Positions 18,908-28,712 of a stretch of 64,000 bases of DNA are shown here, piece by piece. Source of the DNA: Thecamonas trahens ATCC 50062 (Eukaryota > Apusozoa > Apusomonadida > Apusomonadidae). How positions within the stretch are numbered: position 1 is the first letter of the stretch; each line of letters begins with the position of its first letter. Location of the stretch: assembly GCF_000142905.1 (NCBI RefSeq), contig NW_013657678.1:592974-656973 (forward strand), read 5' to 3'. The notes under the pieces are model-generated. The model worked only from the letters and a program-made list of their open reading frames with translations. It was not told where the DNA came from and searched no databases. The position numbers were made by a program, and so were the translations under genes.

Positions 18908-20932
18908 TTATGATGCGGCGGGCTCGGCCGTGGTGGGCTCGGCCGTGTTGGGCTCGGCCGTGGTAGGGTCGGCCCCGTTGCCGTCGGCATTGTCATTGGC
19001 ATCGCCGGCCCCGGCCCACTCGTACTCTTCGGGCGTGGGCATCTTCGGCAGATACTCTTCGCCCGGGAACAGTGACTCGAACATTGACCGGGCCTGCGCC
19101 ATGACGTCCTCAGCGCAAAGCCCACCCGAGACGTCGGGCACAACGGTGATGTTGCTTGGCACATCCCGGGCTGCACCGTCGATTACCCGCTCGACCTGCG
19201 CAAAAGTGCAGTACCACACGGCCTTGGGCTTGGCGCTTGTGTCTGTGCTTGCGCCAGCCTCGGCCTCGGTTTCAGCCTCGGCCTCGGTTTCAGCCTCGGC
19301 CTCGGTTTCAGCCTCGGCCTCGGTTTCAGCCTCGGCCTCGGTTTCAGCCTCGACCTCGGCCACAACAGGCGTGACGTCGTAAAAGTGCGCGACAACGTGT
19401 TCCATGACTTCGCGCCCGTCGTTTGCACTGCCATCGGCAGGCAGTGCCATGCTCATCTGAACAACACAGAACCCGGGCGGGCACGACTCGGTCGAGTCGT
19501 CGACCTGGACCACATAAACGGGGTTAGGGTTGTCGGCCACGGCGCGTGGCGGGATCGAGGCCACAGCCAGCTTGGCATCCGCGACTAGTGAGCGGCGGGC
19601 GACAACGATAGCGCGGGCGACGCGCGCCTCGGTCCGAGCCACCATGGCGCTCGGGAGGTACTCGGGCCCGACGACAAAGTGAGCGGCGCGGAGGACGACG
19701 CCGGCCTCGGTCCCGACACCCACAGCGCACCCCGTCCCAGGCGCCAGATACCAGCGTGTGAGCGGCCACGAGAGGACGTAGAAGCCGCCAAAGACGGCGC
19801 ACAGCCGACAGAACGCCTGTCCGATCTCGGACATACCGTACATCGGGGCAAGGAACGCGGTCTTGCCGTACCGGCCCAGCGAGTGGAGATACAGCCGGAT
19901 GGCGGCCTCACCAGCGGCTTTGCTCAGCGGCGGTTCGTCGCGCTCGACAAGCGCAATGGCATACTTGACAAACGCCGCGAGCTTTCCGCTCATTCGCGCA
20001 GCGTCGAGGGCCTCGTCGAGCGTGCCGTCATCGGCTTTGGCGCCGTCGGCGGTAGGGGAGTGACCGGCTGCATCAACGCTCGTTGCGGTCGAGAGATCCT
20101 GCGGCGCATACGGCTTGAGGAACTTCATCAGCTTGCGCTTCTCCAGCGCTTTGACGTACGGATCGGCAAAGATGTCGGCCTTGGAGCACGGCACGGCCCG
20201 GAACGCGCCGTCCGAGTACAGCAGCGCCTTTTCACCGCCTTGAACTCGAGGTACTTGGCCACGTCCGACGAGATGAGGTCGGCGACAAGGCTGCCACGCG
20301 CCGGGATGACCTTGTTGCCGAGATCGACGTTGAACTTTCGTGCGTTCTGCGGCAGCGCAAAGTCGGCCACCGCGGCTGCATCGACCACCACCGCCCGCGC
20401 ATGGCCGATCCCAGCCCGCGCCATCATGCTGCAGCCATCCACGCCCAGAGCCTCAAGCGCCGCCGCGCTTCCCTTATCCATGCCCTCGGTCTCCGCCATC
20501 TGGCTCCGATCGCCAGACTCATCCCCGTGGCCCACCTCACCGCCATGGTCCGATCCGGTCGTCGACATGGTCCTGGAGAGTTCCGGAAACGGGAGCGAGG
20601 CCCATGGTCCGCCGTAGTGCGAGTTGGCGTCGAGATGGAGTACGCGCTTGCCGATCCGGGCAGCCGCGCTGCGCACAGCGACGGTAAGGGGAGGTACGTG
20701 AGTGTGGTGAGGAAAAGGTCGCAAAGTGCACAGGAAAAGGTCGTAGCGTGAGAGGGGGAAAGGCCGTGGAGAAGCGGTGGCCGGCTTCCATGACGCCACC
20801 GTTTCACGGCGACCTGGACCTGTAGGGATGGGCAAGCTATTTCGAGACAACATACCCAGCCAGGACACTCTGTGCCACACCGGTGCCGGCCACAACGAGG
20901 TCAAACGGCTCGCGGAACTCGTCTAGACTCAT
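18908..20932 (-). CDS. Rab escort protein (REP/CHM, GDI superfamily)
   Basis: Presents newly made Rab GTPases to geranylgeranyl transferase II. Exon 1 (20932-20856) encodes MSLDEFREPFDLVVAGTGVA. A 187-nt intron (20855-20669, GTATGT...GCGCAG) follows. Exon 2 begins AAARIGKRVLHLDANSHYGG, the GDI/REP nucleotide-fold signature. Later landmarks are the NVDLGNKVIPARGSLVADLIS stretch and LGRYGKTAFLAPMYGMSEI. Total about 612 residues with an insert after YGG and a long acidic C-terminus, so REP fits better than the roughly 450-residue GDI. The frame breaks at about 20229-20232 (TTTT on the plus strand): one more base reads AVKKALLYSDGAFRAVPCSK. The Glu-Ala-Thr tract is low complexity. Confidence 0.85.
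19256..19352. repeat. 18-bp tandem repeat encoding Ala-Glu-Thr-Glu units
   Basis: About five copies of an 18-bp unit containing GCCTCGGCCTCGGTTTCA within the Rab escort gene. It encodes an acidic Glu/Ala/Thr tract on the minus strand. Confidence 0.9.
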
Positions 20933-21080
20933 GGTCGGCGTCGACTTGCTCGCGCTGGTCGAGGGAAAAGGCTCGAGCAATTGGAGCCCAGCGGGTCGAG
21001 TGGTTGGCCGACTCGGTGCTCGTGGTCGACTCGGCCGCACGGGGCGTTAACTTGATCAAAATTGCCATTTACCGATCCCA

Positions 21081-24000
21081 CTACAGGATGAGCTGCTGGA
21101 TGGGAGTGACGACGATGTCGGATGCACCGCCCATCTTCAGCTGTGGGATGAGGGTGGTGAGCGCCTTTTGCTGGACGGCGGTGCGGACGGCAAAGGCGTG
21201 GCCGCCGTAGAGCTGCGCCACGGTCGGGTTCTTGAGCGCGGGGAGCGAGGGGATGAGATCCTCGAGCAGGCTCTCGTCGACGTTGAACTCGATCATGACG
21301 CGCGAGCGGCCATCGAGGGCCGACTTGAGGAGGAGGACGAAGCGATCGATCTCGGCCTTGCGGACCGGGTCGGCAAGCGCGGCCTTGGACGCCACCAGAT
21401 ACGTCTCCGAGGTCATAATGACGTCGATGATGGAGAGCCGGTTAGCCTTGAGTGTCTCTCCGGTGGCAGTGTTGTCGATGATGACATCGGCGTCGTCGGG
21501 CACGTAGACCTCGGTCGCACCGCCGGTCTTGATGTACGACGCGTCGAGACCGGTGTCCGCGATCCACTTCTTGGTGAGCGTCACGTACTCGGTGGCGATG
21601 ACAAGCTTGCGATCGGTGGGGAGCGAGCCGCCGTGGGCAGCGAGGAGGGCATCCGGCGCGGCGACGACAACCCGGACCGGGTCCATGCCGGTGGCAAAGT
21701 ATGGCACCACCTCGCCGCCGGCCTCAAGCTCGGCGATGAGGTCGACGCCGGCAAAGCCCATGTCGCGCTTGCCGGCCTGGATGAGCCGGACCGTGTCGCG
21801 CGGCTTGAGCAGCTTGACGTCCCATCCGTCGAGGTTGATCGACGGCCGCAGCGACCGGGCCCGGATCTTAACCTTGATTCCACCGTCTGCGAGGAGTGAG
21901 AGGATGTTCTCGTTCATCCGGCCCTTGGGCAGCGCAAACTTGATGACAGCGCCGCTCTCGTTGGCGGCCGGGAGGGCGACGCCTGCAGTGCCGACGGCGC
22001 TGGCCGATCCGGCCCGCGAGCGCGAGATAGATCCGCTCTTCTCGGTGCCGACCAGCGCGAGGCGTGCTTTGGCCGCAGCCGCGTGGCCGAGCAGACCCTC
22101 CATCGACGCGAGCGCCACCGCATCGGCCACGATGTCGCCCGCGGCACCCATGTCCGTCATGTGGACAAAGGTCCGGACCCGGAGGAAGGTGAGGACCGAG
22201 AGGCCGCCAAAGGCCTTGGCGCTCCCACCGGTTGGCAGCGTGTGGTTGACGCCGACCGAGTAGTCGCCGAGCACCTCGGCCGAGCCGGCGCCCACAAATA
22301 GCGATCCGTAGTTGTCCAGCTCCTCAGTCAGCCGTGCCAGATCATGTTTGCCCCCGTCAACCTGGATCTCCAGGTGCTCGGGCGCAAGCGCGTTGGCCAC
22401 CGCCACCGCCTCATCCATGTTGGCGGCAATGACCGAGAACCCGTTGTTGGCGAGCGCGGTCGTCGCGGTCGCTGCGTTGGGCCCAAGCTCACCAGAGGCG
22501 ATCTGGGAAGCGAGCGCAGCATTGACCGCATCGACCACGCACGCATCGGGCGTGACGAGGATCGGCACGGCGGCGACGTCGTGCTCAGCCTGGGCGAGGA
22601 GGTCGGCGGCGATGAGCCCCGGATCGGCGGATGCGTCGGCGAGGACCAGACACTCAGACGGGCCGGCGAGCATGTCGATGGCAACCGAGCCGGCCACGAG
22701 TGACTTGGCGGCGGTGACCCACTTGGATCCTGGACCGACAATGGCGTCGCAGGCCGGCACGGCGCCCGCGCCGTAGGCCATGGCGCCGATAGCCTGGGCG
22801 CCGCCGATCGTCAGCAGCTTGTCGACCTTGGCGACGTGGCAGGCGGCCAGAATGATGGGCGCAGGATGCGGCGACGCGACAATGACGTCGGCGCAGCCGG
22901 CGACCCGCGCCGTCACAGCCGTCATGAGCACCGTCGACGGCAGCGGGTAGCGGCCACCGGGCGCGTAGCAACCTGCGCGCGTGACCGGCGAGATCGAGTG
23001 GCCGATGTCGCCGCCGGCGATGGAGAGAGTGAGCGGGTGAAGCGACTGCTTCTGCGCGAGCGCAAAGGTCTCGATCCGCCCGGCGCATCGGCGGAGCACC
23101 TTACGTTCGGCCTCGGGAATACTCTCATAGGCTGCGGCAAACTCGGCTGGCCCGAGCACGTACCGTTGCTCATCCCGCCAGTACTCGTCTGCATCAGAGA
23201 GGTCGCCAAACTTGGTCGCGAGCTCGAGGAGCGCCGACTCGCCATCGGCTTCGATGCGCGCAAGGATGGACCGTGCGACCTTGAGCGCTTCGGCATCAAC
23301 AGCATCGACGTACGCCGAGGTCTTGCCGGACAAGACGTCCGCGGCGGCGACTTGCCGGAGCGCTGGCGTGGGAGAGCCTGTGGGTGCTGGTGCCGGGATG
23401 GACGGCCCCGAGCCGCCATCGACGGCGGCGGGCTCGAGAGGGGCAGCCTTGGGCTTGACAGCGCCTCCGCGGCGCTTGACGTAGAGTGATCGGGATGCAA
23501 GGTGGCGCTCGACGTCGACGAGCGGGATGCCAGCCTTAACGAGGCCGACCATGACAAAGTAGAGCACGTCGGCGGCTTCCCAAGTGGCGGCGGCGGGATC
23601 AAACGGTTGGGCGGCGAGGGCCTCGATGTACTCGCCGGCCTCCTCCTCGATCTTTGCGGCGAGCATGGATGGCTTGTCAAAGAGCTTCTTGGTGTACGAA
23701 CCCTGCGGGGCGCTCTCCAGCCGGGACACGAGGGTGCGGTAGAGATCGCCGAGCGCATCGAGCGAGCCGCCGGGACTGGGCACGCCGGCAAAGCACGCGC
23801 GGCGCGAGGGGACATGGCAAAAGCCATTGCCATCCTGCGAGACGACAAAGGTGAGAGCATCGGCGTCGCAGTCGAGGGCAATGGCGTGGAGCGTTTGGGT
23901 TGCGCCCGACGACGCGCCCTTGCGCCACAGCCCGCGGCTCCGCGACCAGTAAACGCCAGCGCGCTCATCGACAGCGGTGCGGATCGAGGCCTTTGACGAG

Positions 24001-26243
24001 TAGACTTGGCCGAGGAGCTGGCCGCGACAGTCAACGACGACGGTGGGGAAGAGGCCGTCGGCGCGATCCGAGACGAGCGGGGCGGCGATGGCGTCTCCAA
24101 GTGAGAGCTCACCCGAGTAGAGCGACATGCCGACCTGGCCCATGGCGCCGAGGGCGTAGAGGTCGGCAAGGTCAGCAGGCGAGGTGATGCCGCCGGCAAT
24201 GGTGAGCGAGAGCGGGAGGCCGAGGGAAGTCGAGGCGGCAGCAATGACGGCGACAAGGTCGGCAATGGCGGAGCGGTCGATGCCAACCATGCGGCCCTCG
24301 CGCTCGACAAAGGTGACGAGGAAGCCGGAGCAGTACGGCGCGAGGGCGGTGACCCGGTCTGCAACCGACTCGCCGGTCTTGGTCGTCCACCCGTCCACCA
24401 CTACCTCGCCGTGAACGGCGTCGAGGGCGACGAGGACGCGATCGCGCGGGAGCTGGGCGAGGAGTTCGGGGCTAGCGGCGGTGCCGATGATGACCGAGCG
24501 GGCGCCGGCCTGGAGGTAGTCGAGGGCGGCGTCGACGGAGCGAATGCCACCACCGACTCGGCATGGGTAGCGCTTGCAGAGCTCGACGATGGCGTCCTTG
24601 TTGGAGCCACGCGAGAGGGCGGCGTCGAGGTCGATGACCGCGATCTCGCCGGCGAGGGCAAACTTGGCTGCAAGGGCGTCGAGCTCGCTGCCGGCGTCGA
24701 TCTTGAGCTTCTCGGGATCACCGCCGACAAGCTGGACAGCACGGCCGCCCATGAGGTCGATGGAGGGAACGACGGCCTGCGGCGGCGGTGAGAGGTGGAG
24801 CTTGGTCGCGGCGTCGGGTGCAAACGACGGCGGGCGGACCGAGAGCGACGGATCCAGGAGCGAGAGGGCCGATTTGATCGAGCCGACGGTGTAGTCGCCG
24901 TAGTGGAAGATGGATGCCGCGAGGAGGGCATCGGCGCCGGCGGCGATGGCGGCGACCATGTGCTCCGGCGACGAGGCGCCGCCCGAGGCAACAACCGGGA
25001 TTGAGACGGCGGCGGAGACGGCGGCGAGGAGCTTGGTGTCGTAGCCGGAGCGGGTGCCGTCGCGGTCAAACGAGGTGAGGAGAATCTCGCCGGCGCCGGC
25101 GGCGGCGGCGCGGGCGGCCCACTCGATGGCATCGATGCCAGTCCGCTCCGAGCCGGACTTGACGACAACCTCCCAGCCGGAGGCCGTCGAGTCAGCCGAG
25201 CGTGCGTCGACGGCAATGACGATGCACTGCGAGCCAAAGCGGGAGGCGAGGCGGGAGATGAGCGCCGGGTCACGGACGGCGGCGGTGTTGACGGCGATCT
25301 TGTCGGCGCCGGCCTCGAGTAGGGCCTGGGCCGAGTCGACGGAGCGGACGCCGCCGCCGACGGTCATGGGGAGGAGGACAGAAGCACGGAGGGACCGGAT
25401 CATGTCGAGGGCGGTGGCACGGGCTTCGGGCGTGGCGGAGATGTCGAGAATGACCAGCTCGTCGGCGCCCTGGGCCTCGTAGGCGCGGGCAAGCTCGACG
25501 GGATCGCCGGCGTCGCGCAGGCCTTCAAACTGGACGCCCTTGACTACGCGGCCGTCCTTGCAGTCGAGGCAGGGGATGATGCGGCGGGTGTGCGGCGGGG
25601 CGATGGGATCCGGGACCGGAAGCGGGGCGCGCGCGAGGTCGACAAATGCCTTGAGGATGGCGAGACCGAACGAGCCCGAGAGTTCAGGGTGGAACTGGGT
25701 GGCGAGGACGTTGCCGCGCTGGAGGGCAGCGACGTAGTCGGAGCCGTAAGAGGCGATGGCAGCGGACCAGCCGAGCGGAACGGATCGGAGGCAGAACGAG
25801 TTGGAGAAAAAGGCGTAGCCCGGTCGAGAAATAATGTCGCCTGCAGCAGACGCCATAGGCTTGACCTTTGCCCATCCCTGCTGTGGAATGGGCCGCGAGG
25901 CGACGTTGTCAAACTTGACGACGTTGGCGCTAGCCAAGACACCGAGGCCATTGACGCCGGGAGACTCGTCAGAGCAAGCAGCGAGAATTTGGAGACCGAC
26001 GCAAACAAACAAAGTAGGAAGGTTGCTAGCGAGACGGGCCTTGATGGCATCGATGAGGCCAGGGGACGAGGCAAGAGCGTCCATAGAGGCACCAAAAGTG
26101 CCCACGCCGGGAATAACAACCAGCGGAGCGCTGGCTACGTCAGCCGACTCGATCGAGGTCCTTGGCTTGGCGCCAGCCCGCTTGAGTGAGGCTGCCACAG
26201 AGGCCACGTTAGCCACTCCCGTACATACAATCACAGTGTCCAT
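21081..26243 (-). CDS. Seven-domain histidine biosynthesis polypeptide HisH-HisF-HisA-HisI-HisE-HisD-HisG
   Basis: One uninterrupted 1720-codon frame. HisH glutaminase, residues 1-205 (C81 in FVCVGLQ; H185, E187 in QFHPE). HisF cyclase, 218-470 (D227 in CLDCKDG; D346 in IAVDAR). HisA isomerase, 488-725 (D496 in SIDLMGG; D608 in LVALDAV; GGGIRS; AGGI). HisI PRA-cyclohydrolase, 731-820 (D791, D793, D795; C792, C809, C817). HisE PRA-pyrophosphohydrolase, 828-920 (EEEAGEYIEA, WEAADVLYF). After a Pro/Ala linker, HisD dehydrogenase, 960-1395 (Q1218, H1221, E1289, H1290, D1327, H1387). HisG phosphoribosyltransferase, 1432-1720, the long form with a C-terminal regulatory domain. All key residues are intact, so seven activities covering steps 1-5 and the last two oxidations are predicted on one chain. 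The divergent neighbour supplies HisC. Confidence 0.96.
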   Translation of the reverse strand: MDTVIVCTGVANVASVAASLKRAGAKPRTSIESADVASAPLVVIPGVGTFGASMDALASSPGLIDAIKARLASNLPTLFVCVGLQILAACSDESPGVNGLGVLASANVVKFDNVASRPIPQQGWAKVKPMASAAGDIISRPGYAFFSNSFCLRSVPLGWSAAIASYGSDYVAALQRGNVLATQFHPELSGSFGLAILKAFVDLARAPLPVPDPIAPPHTRRIIPCLDCKDGRVVKGVQFEGLRDAGDPVELARAYEAQGADELVILDISATPEARATALDMIRSLRASVLLPMTVGGGVRSVDSAQALLEAGADKIAVNTAAVRDPALISRLASRFGSQCIVIAVDARSADSTASGWEVVVKSGSERTGIDAIEWAARAAAAGAGEILLTSFDRDGTRSGYDTKLLAAVSAAVSIPVVASGGASSPEHMVAAIAAGADALLAASIFHYGDYTVGSIKSALSLLDPSLSVRPPSFAPDAATKLHLSPPPQAVVPSIDLMGGRAVQLVGGDPEKLKIDAGSELDALAAKFALAGEIAVIDLDAALSRGSNKDAIVELCKRYPCRVGGGIRSVDAALDYLQAGARSVIIGTAASPELLAQLPRDRVLVALDAVHGEVVVDGWTTKTGESVADRVTALAPYCSGFLVTFVEREGRMVGIDRSAIADLVAVIAAASTSLGLPLSLTIAGGITSPADLADLYALGAMGQVGMSLYSGELSLGDAIAAPLVSDRADGLFPTVVVDCRGQLLGQVYSSKASIRTAVDERAGVYWSRSRGLWRKGASSGATQTLHAIALDCDADALTFVVSQDGNGFCHVPSRRACFAGVPSPGGSLDALGDLYRTLVSRLESAPQGSYTKKLFDKPSMLAAKIEEEAGEYIEALAAQPFDPAAATWEAADVLYFVMVGLVKAGIPLVDVERHLASRSLYVKRRGGAVKPKAAPLEPAAVDGGSGPSIPAPAPTGSPTPALRQVAAADVLSGKTSAYVDAVDAEALKVARSILARIEADGESALLELATKFGDLSDADEYWRDEQRYVLGPAEFAAAYESIPEAERKVLRRCAGRIETFALAQKQSLHPLTLSIAGGDIGHSISPVTRAGCYAPGGRYPLPSTVLMTAVTARVAGCADVIVASPHPAPIILAACHVAKVDKLLTIGGAQAIGAMAYGAGAVPACDAIVGPGSKWVTAAKSLVAGSVAIDMLAGPSECLVLADASADPGLIAADLLAQAEHDVAAVPILVTPDACVVDAVNAALASQIASGELGPNAATATTALANNGFSVIAANMDEAVAVANALAPEHLEIQVDGGKHDLARLTEELDNYGSLFVGAGSAEVLGDYSVGVNHTLPTGGSAKAFGGLSVLTFLRVRTFVHMTDMGAAGDIVADAVALASMEGLLGHAAAAKARLALVGTEKSGSISRSRAGSASAVGTAGVALPAANESGAVIKFALPKGRMNENILSLLADGGIKVKIRARSLRPSINLDGWDVKLLKPRDTVRLIQAGKRDMGFAGVDLIAELEAGGEVVPYFATGMDPVRVVVAAPDALLAAHGGSLPTDRKLVIATEYVTLTKKWIADTGLDASYIKTGGATEVYVPDDADVIIDNTATGETLKANRLSIIDVIMTSETYLVASKAALADPVRKAEIDRFVLLLKSALDGRSRVMIEFNVDESLLEDLIPSLPALKNPTVAQLYGGHAFAVRTAVQQKALTTLIPQLKMGGASDIVVTPIQQLIL

Positions 26244-26802
26244 GTTGTTGCGCGAGCGAGACGTTGCTGAAAAAGAAGTTGCAGTCCGCTAGGTTAGCGG
26301 AGACGAGGAGTGTGGCGACGTGCGGAGGGATCGTGGCGACGCGTGCGGATGGCATTTTTTTAACCATCCGCAACTTTCCATTCGAATGTTCTAGCTCTGC
26401 TACCCCTACTCACACCTCCTGCAAGCGGGAGAGAGCTTGCAAAGGAAGGAAAAGTGAATGCTGAGGTGCAAGGAGCAAGGATAATGCCAAATGTTGGAGT
26501 GTGGTACGTGTAAAGGCGGCAGTCAACGGAGGGGATGAGTATGATGTTCAAGATCACGAGCAAGAAAGTTAGCTTAGAATTGGCGGTGGAGCCGCTGTCA
26601 CAGCGCAGGCCACTCACTCACATACCTGTCTGCAGACCAGTTGTATGTGGGCGGGGTGAAGTGGGGCAAAAAGAGGGGGGAGGGGGACACCGTGGGCAGA
26701 TACTCATAGTGGTATGTTGGTGGGACTGGGATGCTGCGGGTGGGCGCACTGGCTGGCTGGCTGGCTGACTGGCTGGCTGGCTGGCTGGCGTGCTGGTAAT
26801 CG
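26244..26802. promoter_or_regulatory. Shared divergent promoter region of the two histidine genes
   Basis: 559 bp between the two histidine-gene starts. It contains a perfect inverted repeat (26344-26372), an AT-rich stretch around 26350-26400, and a (CTGG)n run at 26747-26790 next to the HisC start. I found no clear TGACTCA Gcn4-type site. Confidence 0.6.
26344..26372. promoter_or_regulatory. Perfect 9-bp inverted repeat, T-rich 11-nt loop
   Basis: TGCGGATGG, 11-nt loop CATTTTTTTAA, then CCATCCGCA. The element is 101 bp upstream of the start of the seven-domain gene. It could be a dimeric-factor operator or a 5'-UTR hairpin. Confidence 0.5.
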
Positions 26803-28677
26803 ATGGCTCAGATGGCGAGGTTCATTCGTGACGACCTCGCGAGCGCCCGCTACAAGGGCGTAGAGTCGATCGAGGCGCTGGCTGACGAGCTCGGCATTGC
26901 GGTCTCGTCGATCATCAAGCTCAATGCCAATGAGAACCAGTACGGGGTGCCCGAGGCGTGTGCGGCAGCGATGAGCGCCGCCATCAACGTCACCACCCAT
27001 GTGTATCCGGATCCAAGCCAGGCCAAGCTCCGGGGTGCCGTGGCAGAGCTGCATGAGCTCGGGCCCGAGTCTGTTGTTGCCGGTGCTGGCTCGGACGACA
27101 TTCTCGACATTATTCTGCGCGCGACTGCGCCCAAGATTGTGGCCTACGCGCCGCCGACCTTTGGCATGTACTCCTTCCTCGCCAAGGTCAACGGTTCGAT
27201 CGAGCAGGTGCTCATTGAGAGAACGCCCGAGTTTGGCGTCACGGCCGCGTCCGTTATCGCGAGTGTGAGCGAGGCGCTCGCTGACGGCGGCCACGGCGTC
27301 GTCTTTCTACCATCGCCCAACAACCCGACCGGCAACCTGGTGGCACTCGGCGAGGTGCGTGCCATGTGTGCCGCGCTCCCGAACGCCATCATTGTTCTCG
27401 ACGAGGCGTACATCGACTTTGCACCGGCCGGCGCCTCTGCCGCGGGCCTCATCGGTGAGTATGACAACCTTGTTGTCTGCCGCACCTTTTCCAAGTGGGC
27501 CGGCCTCGCCGGGACACGGATCGGGTACTGCCTCGCCGATCCTCAGCTTGTTGCCACCTTTCTCGCCATCAAGCAGCCGTACAACGTCAACTGTGCGGCA
27601 GAGGCAGGCGCGCTGGCGGCGCTCGGCGCGCGCGACGACATCCTGGCGTCGTCGGTCTCGCGGCTCATTGTCGAGCGGCGCAACGTGTTTGTCCAGCTCG
27701 CAGCGCTAGCGCCACTGGTAGTCCCGGTCCCGTCGTCGGCCAACTTTGTCCTCGCGCGCATTGCAGACACCGCGCCGCTGACTGCAGGCGAGCTTGCGTC
27801 TGCGCTCCGCGCCGCCGGCATCCTCATCCGCTACTTTAACAAGCAGGGCGGCGACCTCGAGGCTTACATCCGGATCTCGGCCGGTAAGCCGGCAGACACT
27901 GCGGTAGTGATAGGAAAGATCCGTGAGCTGCTGGGAGCCGCACCCGCGCCACCGCCGGTTCTCGCCAACCCAGGCATCGAGGCGGTGCTCTTCGACATGG
28001 ACGGTGTGCTCGCCGACGTCGGCGCCTCGTACCGGGCGGCCATTGTCGCCACGGCGAAAGCGTTTGGTGTCACCGTCACCGCCACCGACATCGATGCGGC
28101 CAAGGCGGCCGGCAACGCCAACAACGACTGGCTGGTAACCCGAGCGCTCATCGCCGCCAGCGACGACGCGCCGCAGCCGCTGCCGACGCTCGACGAAGTG
28201 ACTTGTCAGTTTGAGGCGCTCTACCACGGCGATGGCAGCACCCGCGGCCTCTACGCCAACGAGACACTCGTGGTCGCAGCCGACTTGCTCCACTCGCTCA
28301 AACATGTTGCCGGGCTCAAGCTCGCCGTCGTTACCGGCCGCCCGCGCGATCCGGACGCCACCCGCTTCCTTGACGACTTTGGCCTCACCGGGCTCTTTGA
28401 CGCCGTCATCACCATGGACGACGGCCCGGCCAAGCCATCGCCGGTCCCGATTCAACTCGCGCTTGACGCACTCGGCGTAGCACCAAGCGCCGCCATCATG
28501 CTCGGCGACACGGTCGACGACGTCGCCGCCGCCCTCGCCGCCTCGGTCCCCGCGCTCGGCGTCATCCCACCCGGCGCTGGCGAGCCGGATGGCCTTGCCA
28601 AAGTCCTCACGCTCGCCGGCGCAAGCTACGTCATGGGCCCGGGCTGCTTCGAGCTTGCGCACCTGATCACCCGCTAG
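26803..28677 (+). CDS. Histidinol-phosphate aminotransferase fused to a HAD-family phosphatase
   Basis: 624 residues. Residues 1-378 are HisC, a fold-type I PLP aminotransferase: NANENQYG, PSPNNPTGN, VLDEAYIDF and TFSKWAGLAGTRIGY, with PLP lysine K231. Residues 388-624 are a subfamily-I HAD hydrolase with a helical cap: motif I FDMDGVL (nucleophile D398, D400), motif II T511 in VVTGRP, motif III K544 in PAKPSP, motif IV GDTVDDV (568-574). HisC makes histidinol phosphate, so the fused phosphatase is a natural candidate for histidinol-phosphate phosphatase, the next step. That is inference; related HAD domains fused to histidine enzymes exist, but I cannot verify substrate. Divergent from the seven-domain gene. 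Imidazoleglycerol-phosphate dehydratase is not in the window. Confidence 0.93.
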   Translation: MAQMARFIRDDLASARYKGVESIEALADELGIAVSSIIKLNANENQYGVPEACAAAMSAAINVTTHVYPDPSQAKLRGAVAELHELGPESVVAGAGSDDILDIILRATAPKIVAYAPPTFGMYSFLAKVNGSIEQVLIERTPEFGVTAASVIASVSEALADGGHGVVFLPSPNNPTGNLVALGEVRAMCAALPNAIIVLDEAYIDFAPAGASAAGLIGEYDNLVVCRTFSKWAGLAGTRIGYCLADPQLVATFLAIKQPYNVNCAAEAGALAALGARDDILASSVSRLIVERRNVFVQLAALAPLVVPVPSSANFVLARIADTAPLTAGELASALRAAGILIRYFNKQGGDLEAYIRISAGKPADTAVVIGKIRELLGAAPAPPPVLANPGIEAVLFDMDGVLADVGASYRAAIVATAKAFGVTVTATDIDAAKAAGNANNDWLVTRALIAASDDAPQPLPTLDEVTCQFEALYHGDGSTRGLYANETLVVAADLLHSLKHVAGLKLAVVTGRPRDPDATRFLDDFGLTGLFDAVITMDDGPAKPSPVPIQLALDALGVAPSAAIMLGDTVDDVAAALAASVPALGVIPPGAGEPDGLAKVLTLAGASYVMGPGCFELAHLITR

Positions 28678-28712
28678 TCTGGTCACGAGGTAAACCGTGG
28701 AATCGTGGCACC

